Below, piece after piece: positions 58,067-64,000 of a stretch of DNA of 64,000 nucleotides. Both the position numbers and the translations under genes were made by a program. Location of the stretch: positions 31,427,088 through 31,491,087 of the forward strand of contig NC_134023.1 in assembly GCF_040712315.1 (NCBI RefSeq), in the 5' to 3' direction. Position 1 is the first letter of the stretch. The number at the start of each line of letters is the position of its first letter. Source of the stretch: Castanea sativa. Lineage: Eukaryota > Streptophyta > Magnoliopsida > Fagales > Fagaceae. Below the pieces are notes generated by a model. That model searched no databases, had not been told where the DNA came from, and worked only from the letters and a program-made list of their open reading frames with translations.

Positions 58067-59437
58067 ATATGCCATTAATAAGCTTCCATGATCTTCTTAC
58101 ACTCCTATTGTCCAGACAATTTGTCCGTCTTTTAGTTATTACTAATAGTTTGCGTGTCTTCGTCCTTATTCTCTTTCATTTTCCCGTAGCTTCCTTCTTA
58201 GTCTTTTAGTTCTTGCTAGTCTTTTAGCTCCTTCTTTGTCCTTTAGTTTAGTTTGCTCTTCGTCCTTTAGTTTGTTCGTCACTTTCTCCCATATATATAT
58301 ATATATAGGAACTTGGGGTAGTTTTGGTTGTGTAGATGAGAGATAGTGGGAAGTTTTATAGAATAAGGGGTAGTTTTATAAACATGGATAGGTTTTAATT
58401 TTTAATTTTTGTCAATTCACGATTTTAACCTCATTTTTATGTTTAACGAAAAAAATAATTATATTAAAGGTATTTTTAGAAATAAAAAAATAATAATTAA
58501 TTTTATGAATCTCTAACTTTTATAAAAATATATAGATATAATAATTAATTTTATAAATATATATATATAGATATATATATAAATTTTTGTAATGATCTCT
58601 AACTTTATTACTTTTAATATTTTAAATTTGAACTTCAAAGGGATTTGGTATTTTGTGTCGAATTTGCAATTACTTAGATTGTTCAACCACACAACTAATT
58701 TTAAATTGAAATCTCAAGTTTTCTCTTTGGATTTGGAAATTGTTAGGCACCAAAATCTGGCTCTTTAAATACTGAATTCCAACATGAGAAAGCTAGTAGC
58801 TCACTTGGCAATTTGAGTGCCACATGAACAAGTTGTGCCACGTAGAATTGAGCACTCTGAAAGAGATTCTTTTTCTTTGATATACTTATTAAGTTAACCA
58901 TTTGGATTACTCAGTATATGGTTAAGTAATTATGTTAGTACCATAATTTTGTCATTATTTATTCAAGTGAAGAGTTGTGAATGACAGAATTATAAAACCA
59001 TTATTATTAAGTACTCACTTATGAATAAGTTGTGACTTTAATTTTGATATTAGCACTTATTTTTTTGGATAGGGTATTAGCATTTTTGGTGGCGAAGACG
59101 TAGCAATTAGTTTAATCACCGAGTTGAACGTCACGCCCTTCTAAGCCAAGAAATAGCGCGTTCTCTTTGATTAATAATGAGCGTTTTTAAAACACTTGGC
59201 AAAATTCAATTTCACCCCTACGCTCTTCCTGTATTTACTGAACCTCACATTCCCCGAGTCCCGTAATTAAACCCGGAAACTAAACCATTTTAGTTAATCT
59301 CAAAACCCCGTAATGTAGTACCGTACCAAACAACAACGTTCCGTATTCCTAAATCTTAAGTAGTAAAACTCAACAACATAAAAACCTTAAGCTCCAAGAA
59401 ACGTACATAGATACACACACTTTAGACTCAGAAAATA
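58067..59437. other. Intergenic DNA upstream of the PIAL-like gene
   Basis: It contains a T-rich tract at 58125-58280 with several 'CGTCC(T)TTTAGTT' type repeats, a (TA)n run near 58290-58305 and AT-rich DNA near 58480-58600. The 59100-59437 part is less AT-rich and probably includes the promoter and 5' UTR of the PIAL-like gene; I cannot assign a TATA box. Confidence 0.45.
58125..58280. repeat. Degenerate (CGTC)CTTTTAGTT repeats
   Basis: 'GTC(C)TTTTAGTT' or 'GTCTTTTAGCTCC' variants occur about seven times with spacing of 15-35 bases. Confidence 0.6.
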
Positions 59438-59568
59438 ATGACTAGTGGTACACAAAGTGAGCCTCGCTTGACGTCGTCGTTTTTGGTAGATATGGTAGCT
59501 GACGCACTTCATTCTGGTCACCTCACTGACCCATCTGAACTCTCCGATCTTTGCTTCTCTCTGGCCAG
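59438..59568 (+). CDS. PIAL1/2: PIAL-like E4 SUMO ligase, exon 1 (start)
   Basis: The ATG at 59438 opens a 43-codon-plus-2 exon: 'MTSGTQSEPRLTSSFLVDMV' then 'DPSELSDLCFSLA', ending ...GCCAG|GTTTCT (phase 2). Spliced to the next exons it gives 'SLARGIDHAIANKEV', recalling the N-terminal part of Arabidopsis PIAL1/PIAL2 (proteins with an SP-RING domain further on that promote SUMO chain formation; PIAL proteins also act with the MOM1 silencing complex). The domain that would prove this lies outside the window, so the call rests on the N-terminal pattern. No frame damage is seen. Confidence 0.65.
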
Positions 59569-61051
59569 GTTTCTTCGCCACCTTTTGTTTTTTTCACCTT
59601 CAAATCCCATAAATAAATTCTGGGTCTTGCCTATTTTTCATGTTTGAATATTATTCCTAGCTAAGCTAAGCTAAAGCTTATTTTATAGTTGATTAAGATT
59701 TTTTTTCTTTTTCTCTTTTTGGCCCAAACTAAATATATCAATAATTTATAATATCTTTATTCTTTAACCTATTTATTATAATACATATATATAATTTTAA
59801 AACAAATATTTTTTTTTGGATAAGTCATGTATCATGTATAATTATCCTTTGAATTATGTTATTTATTTTTCTTTAAACATGTTTTTTTAGATACAATTGT
59901 ATTCCAAATGTAAATTGTTCTCTTCATGATAAGCGAAATATAATAATAACAATATTAAATTAAAGACTTTTTTTTTTTTTTAATGGACGACAAAGTAGTA
60001 CATGTCCCAAACTTTTAGTCTTAAAAATTGTAGTATCTTTTCTTATACAGATGAGTTATGCCTATAATATTTTCAAAACAAATTATGAAATTATGAGAAA
60101 TGATATGTCCATGAGATTTTCACAATATTTTTACAACAAATTTTAAGTTGCAGGTTGTTACTGGTTGTTATTGTTGAAGCAAAATAGTAATCTTAGTGTT
60201 AGATTCAAATTGAACCAATAACAATTAACTATTTATGATTTGTTGTGAAAATATTATAAAAATGTTGTAAACATTACACTTCTCACAAATTATAGGTGGA
60301 TAGTTATTATTGGTTTTAATTTGAACCCACTATTGAAATTACTTTTTTGCCCTATTAATAATAACCTGTAATAACTTTTCACTTAGAATTTGTTGTAAAA
60401 GTGTTGCGAAGATATTGGGATATACCATTTCTCTTTCTTTTAAGGGAAAAACTATATCTATGCATTCATGTATCTTTATATCTCTAAATACAAAATGTAA
60501 AAGAGTTAATTTTTGGAAAATAAAAGGAGTTTTTATTAAAGAGATTTACTTATATATTTTTGGATATTATAATATTTGTCAATGATCATTCTCTAGAATC
60601 CTTCCCCCCCCCCCCCCCCCCCCAAAAAAAAGGACAAAAAATTGCCTACGTCAGTATATAGGGAAGCGTTTATATGTTTTGCATATCTTTTGATCAAGAA
60701 TTTTACAATTAAATTGATAGTTGTCAAGTTTCATGCTGAAGTTGTATGTTATTGCCTGCGTCTGTGACCAAAATAAAAACTAAAAAAAGAAAAAAGAAAA
60801 AAAAAAGTAGTTTGCCATGCTAGGAACCTTGGCATCTTGACTTGAAGCAGAGTCAAGGGAATTATCAACTTGTTTTTGTAGTACATGCATATGAACTCTG
60901 GTTTTATTTTAATACACACTTTTGGTTACATTAATATTATGGAAATGTCAGATGACATTCTGGTTTTAGCTCTTTTATTCTAGTAACTGCTAATTGTCTC
61001 AATTTATGTTTATAAACATGGCTTTTGGTTAAGCTTTCTTGACTAATACAG
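59569..61051 (+). other. Intron 1 of the PIAL-like gene
   Basis: It starts GTTTCT (59569) and ends ATACAG (61051); about 1.5 kb. It contains a poly(C) run at 60604-60623 and an imperfect repeat of 'TTTACAACAAATT' type sequence with inverted copies (60060-60420), which may be a decayed MITE. No other gene is seen. Confidence 0.75.
60604..60623. repeat. Poly(C) run in PIAL-like intron 1
   Basis: About 20 C residues are followed by an A run. Confidence 0.95.
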
Positions 61052-61124
61052 AGGCATTGATCATGCAATTGCAAATAAGGAGGTTCTGCTAAAAGCAAAG
61101 GATTTGCCTGTGTTGGTTAAACAG
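61052..61124 (+). CDS. PIAL1/2: PIAL-like gene, exon 2
   Basis: This 73-nt exon, read with the two leftover bases of exon 1, gives 'RGIDHAIANKEVLLKAKDL' then 'PVLVKQ'. The acceptor is ATACAG|AGGC and the donor ACAG|GTAACT. It ends in phase 0. Confidence 0.75.
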
Positions 61125-61823
61125 GTAACTTGTTGCTTATGTGCATGTTTGTGCATGTGTCTGAGTTTGTGATGGCAACTCATTTCTATTCTTAATTGCA
61201 TTGTATCATGTGAGATTATGACACATTTGCTTGAAAATGAGCTTTTGAGACTTGTTTTTAAGAGCTGACACACGTAATAACACCATATGATTCAGAAACA
61301 TTCCCACAATCACATCAATGATGGTTTTAAATGTTTTCCTATGGTAAAGGGTTCACCACACAATTCAAAATCATAGCTCTATTAATTAATCGGATCAATC
61401 TGGCCCTAAATTATGGGTTTTTCTTCAATCACATGAACATTCCTGAAAATTGAACACAGTACTTTGAACCATTAATTTTATTTACAGTTAAACTGGTATT
61501 GGTTTCCTTTTCCATTCTATCCCATACCCTTATAATTTATCGCATGCAAATGCAGATCTTACAAGCATTTGCACATCATGTAATAATGATATTAATTCTT
61601 TTCGTTGACTGGTTCATCGTGATATATCAGATTCCTATATGTTAATGCACATAAATGCATATCTTCCCAATTTTCACACAGTTGCTTTTTTTTTTTTTTT
61701 TGTAACTTTTTCTTAATTCATCATGAGATATATTAAGTGAATATGAAAACCGTTTGCAAGTTTTGCTACTTAAATTATATTTTGAAAGGAGCTATATCCT
61801 TGAGTTCGTCTTATGCCATGTAG

Positions 61824-61889
61824 GTATATAAGTGCATTACTGATTGTTCACTTCAAGCAGCTGCAATGACGCTTATGATTTCGGTCAAG
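61824..61889 (+). CDS. PIAL1/2: PIAL-like gene, exon 3
   Basis: A 66-nt exon encodes 'VYKCITDCSLQAAAMTLMIS' plus 'VK'. 'AxMTLMISVK' closely resembles the 'ALMISVKSAC' block of Arabidopsis PIAL proteins (from memory). The acceptor is TGTAG|GTAT and the donor is CAAG|GTATAC. The intervening intron 2 (61125-61823) has no gene. Confidence 0.75.
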
Positions 61890-63022
61890 GTATACACAGT
61901 CACTTGTATTGTTTAACTGGATCTATTGTGGCTCTTAGCAATTATCATCTTAAATTAATTGCTAAAGATTGACTGTTGATAGTAACACAATAATTTCTTT
62001 CTTAGTATTGTCAAGAAAGCTAAACAAGTGCATTGCCAAGTGAAGTTATGAAAAATATATGTGCTCCTTCAGAGAAATGTTGAGTACCCCTTGAAATTTG
62101 TTAAGTTTGGTGCTTCGTGATGATCAATTAATCATGCATGCAACTTGTGTTGCTCCAAAAAAAACCTAATCATCAAAAGTGATAAGTACACTTACACAAC
62201 TCACATCACAATAGTTGAATCCCCTTGTTTATCTTTTTTTCCCCTGGTTCTTCTGAAATAGGGGGTGGTGTAAACAATCGCATAGTGAACTTTTATCAAC
62301 TCACCATGCGTGTCAGGCTCCTTTGGCCTTGTTTCAATATGAGCTTTCTACAAAGCCACATTTCACAAGAACAAGGGCCACCATCTTCCTGTTTCTGAAC
62401 CAATATATTCAACAATCCTTATATACTTCAGTTACTTTACCATTCTATCCTGTTATGAGAGGATTTGAAACTATAGAGGGAACATGTGAGTTTTTATTGG
62501 TACCTGGTGGTTATAACAAAAATAATAGGTTATTCATAAAACATTGAGAAACCTCTTGGTGTATTCAAATACTCACTAGAGGTTCTGTCAAAAAAAAAAG
62601 GGTAATTTGTAGAAAGATTAATGCAAAAGGACAATTGACTCAGTGTTGGGTGTCTGATTGGTTGCTATAGCTTAGTCAAGAACCAAAGCGTGTAGTTAAG
62701 GACCTTGCCTTACCCACCTGTCAACTAGGATTGTCTCTTTGTTTTGTGAAAGCCCTAAGCTACTGCACAAACATATTTGAAGGACATGTTCTGAAACTGA
62801 GTTCAAGAATAGGTCAGAATGTTTGAGAGGAATCTGAAAATTATAACACTGTGGAGTTCTTATGATAATTTGGTTTTAAATAATCATCAATTATTCAAGG
62901 TAAAAAGTTATATATTGAGTTAGAATATTTGCGTTTAAGTCTATAATTCCTAGATGATATTTTTCCATTTTGCAAAGAATTTCCAACTAATGTTTGATTT
63001 GATATATTGATGTCTGAATTAG
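61890..63022 (+). other. Intron 3 of the PIAL-like gene
   Basis: It starts GTATAC and ends AATTAG; about 1.1 kb. Sequence is AT-rich. The 74-codon ORF at 62323-62547 shows no family resemblance and is not called. Confidence 0.75.
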
Positions 63023-63088
63023 AATGCTTGTATGGTTGGATGGTTTCAAATTGAAGATATAGTTGATCTTCTTACTTTGGCTGAGGAG
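63023..63088 (+). CDS. PIAL1/2: PIAL-like gene, exon 4
   Basis: A 66-nt exon encodes 'NACMVGWFQIEDIVDLLTLA' plus 'EE', continuing the conserved block with exon 3 (MISVK-NACMVGWF). The acceptor is ATTAG|AATG and the donor is GGAG|GTTAGT. Phase 0. Confidence 0.78.
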
Positions 63089-63228
63089 GTTAGTAAAATT
63101 TATCTTTATTATTTTTTTGGTCCTTTCTGGTTGATTTAATTGTTTTTCTTTTCCTTTTTTTTATCCATCTTCTTTTTGGCTTTAATTTTTTGGACCTATC
63201 ACTTACACATGTTTTTGTGCATAATTAG

Positions 63229-63311
63229 ATAGGTAAAAATTTCAGTAATACTGAGGATATTAACATTGAACCAAGCTATGCTCTCCCCAGTATTTCAAAA
63301 ATCATTTCTAG
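63229..63311 (+). CDS. PIAL1/2: PIAL-like gene, exon 5
   Basis: An 83-nt exon encodes 'IGKNFSNTEDINIEPSYALP' then 'SISKIIS' and two further bases, in line with the 'LISQVIERFYP' part of PIAL proteins. The acceptor is ATTAG|ATAG and the donor is TCTAG|GTATAA. Further exons, including the SP-RING zinc-binding domain, would lie beyond the right edge. Confidence 0.72.
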
Positions 63312-64000
63312 GTATAAACTTCTCCATACTTTGCTCATCTGGCACAGTCTTCAGTGTTTAATTAATTCAGTTCTATGCAGGATCCAGAATGTTGATCTGC
63401 TTATAAGCTGCTATACATCTGTAGTTTTCGGGAAAGAAGTCAAATTCAATTCTACTCTAAATAGATACTATGTTTACATATGGATCCCTACGTCGTTACA
63501 TTCCATTTAGGATTAGGAATAGGCGTAATCGGACCTGCTTTTTACATCTCTCTCGTTATTTGGGACCCTATTCATCTCTTTGGGCTTCTATTGAATCGAT
63601 AAATAGGTTTGATTGTCTATCTTTTTGATATAAGGCATCCTCCGGATAATTCAAATCGAAGCAATTGGATGCCCAACTCGAGCCTATATGACTTATCTGA
63701 ACTTGTTGACTTTTAGCCCAAGTAAATGACTTCCTCAGTCTGGCAGATTCCAAGTAATATATTATTTGAATATTTATGGACCTGTTTAAAATAGAATTCA
63801 GTTGTAATGAGCTGAAGCCTGGTTCACCATTGTTATCAGCCAACTTACACATGCCATGGTTATTGTCTAACTTGAAATTAAAGATTATTTAAGAATGAGG
63901 GTTCTTCACACCCCCCCCCCCCCCCCCCCACCCCCTCTCCCAACCAGAAGGACCTATAGAAGTTCAAGGTTTACTAAAATAAAAACAATGAGACTTTTTT
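63312..64000 (+). other. Intron 5 of the PIAL-like gene (to the window edge), with a possible organelle-like insert
   Basis: Starting GTATAA at 63312, it runs to the window edge. The 63420-63760 stretch is less AT-rich than its surroundings and reads 'HLGLGIGVIGPAFYISLVIW' in one plus frame without being a recognisable exon; it may be inserted organelle DNA, but I could not identify the source. A poly(C) run is at 63911-63929. Confidence 0.5.

Noticed and set aside
62323..62547. 74-codon ORF in the PIAL-like intron
   Set aside because: It shows no domain and lacks splice signals that would make it an exon in the gene's frame.

Overview
This is nuclear DNA from a flowering plant. It is AT-rich and intron-containing, with a LEA14-type gene, a PIAL-type gene, SINEs, LINEs, LTR retrotransposons, MITEs and an endogenous pararetrovirus. 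A woody eudicot is likely; the species cannot be fixed from the sequence. Only two ordinary host genes are visible. (1) A LEA14-type desiccation protectant lies on the minus strand, with exons at 20949-21154 and 17705-17954 separated by a 3.0 kb intron carrying a MITE. (2) The first five coding exons of a PIAL-like E4 SUMO ligase lie on the plus strand (59438 to 63311); the gene runs off the right edge. Nearly everything else is mobile DNA in several nested layers.

Left part (1-14.5 kb): a 5'-truncated L1-type LINE on the minus strand is split by a complete LTR retrotransposon (3586-12192, minus strand). That element has about 1.02 kb LTRs, an ATCTA target duplication, a tRNA-Met primer site and a polypurine tract. 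It carries gag but no recognisable pol; in the place of pol is a long ORF of the 'putative plant transposon protein' type. Around it are two Au-like SINEs and a tandemly duplicated repeat end.

Middle (15-30 kb): MITEs and small elements with readable ends, namely a Tourist-like MITE (15223-15480), a long foldback (about 15734-16194), a second Tourist-like MITE in the LEA14 intron (18695-19079), a non-autonomous hAT (24274-25093, 8-bp duplication) and a non-autonomous CACTA (25572-27148, 3-bp duplication).

23-45 kb: remnants of LTR retrotransposons sharing a TGTAGACAC start and a TGGCGACTC (tRNA-Arg-like) primer site, as in the Tat/Ogre group. Two such LTRs face each other as a large inverted repeat. 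A decayed autonomous hAT transposon (about 30.28-34.0 kb) sits in one of them, and a decayed plant mobile domain (PMD) gene follows its primer site. A Ty3/gypsy integrase fragment lies at 44.4-44.9 kb.

45-58 kb: a repeat array, then an 11.5 kb endogenous pararetrovirus (Caulimoviridae-like) locus. Two copies lie head to head, joined at the primer-binding site, and the right copy is further rearranged. Every major frame carries stops or frameshifts, so the locus looks inactive as a virus, but its geometry could yield hairpin RNA and it has outward-facing promoter-like boxes, one pointing toward the PIAL-like gene.

The most noteworthy structures are the head-to-head pararetrovirus, the pol-less gag element with a passenger ORF, and the PMD gene behind a Tat/Ogre-type LTR and primer site.
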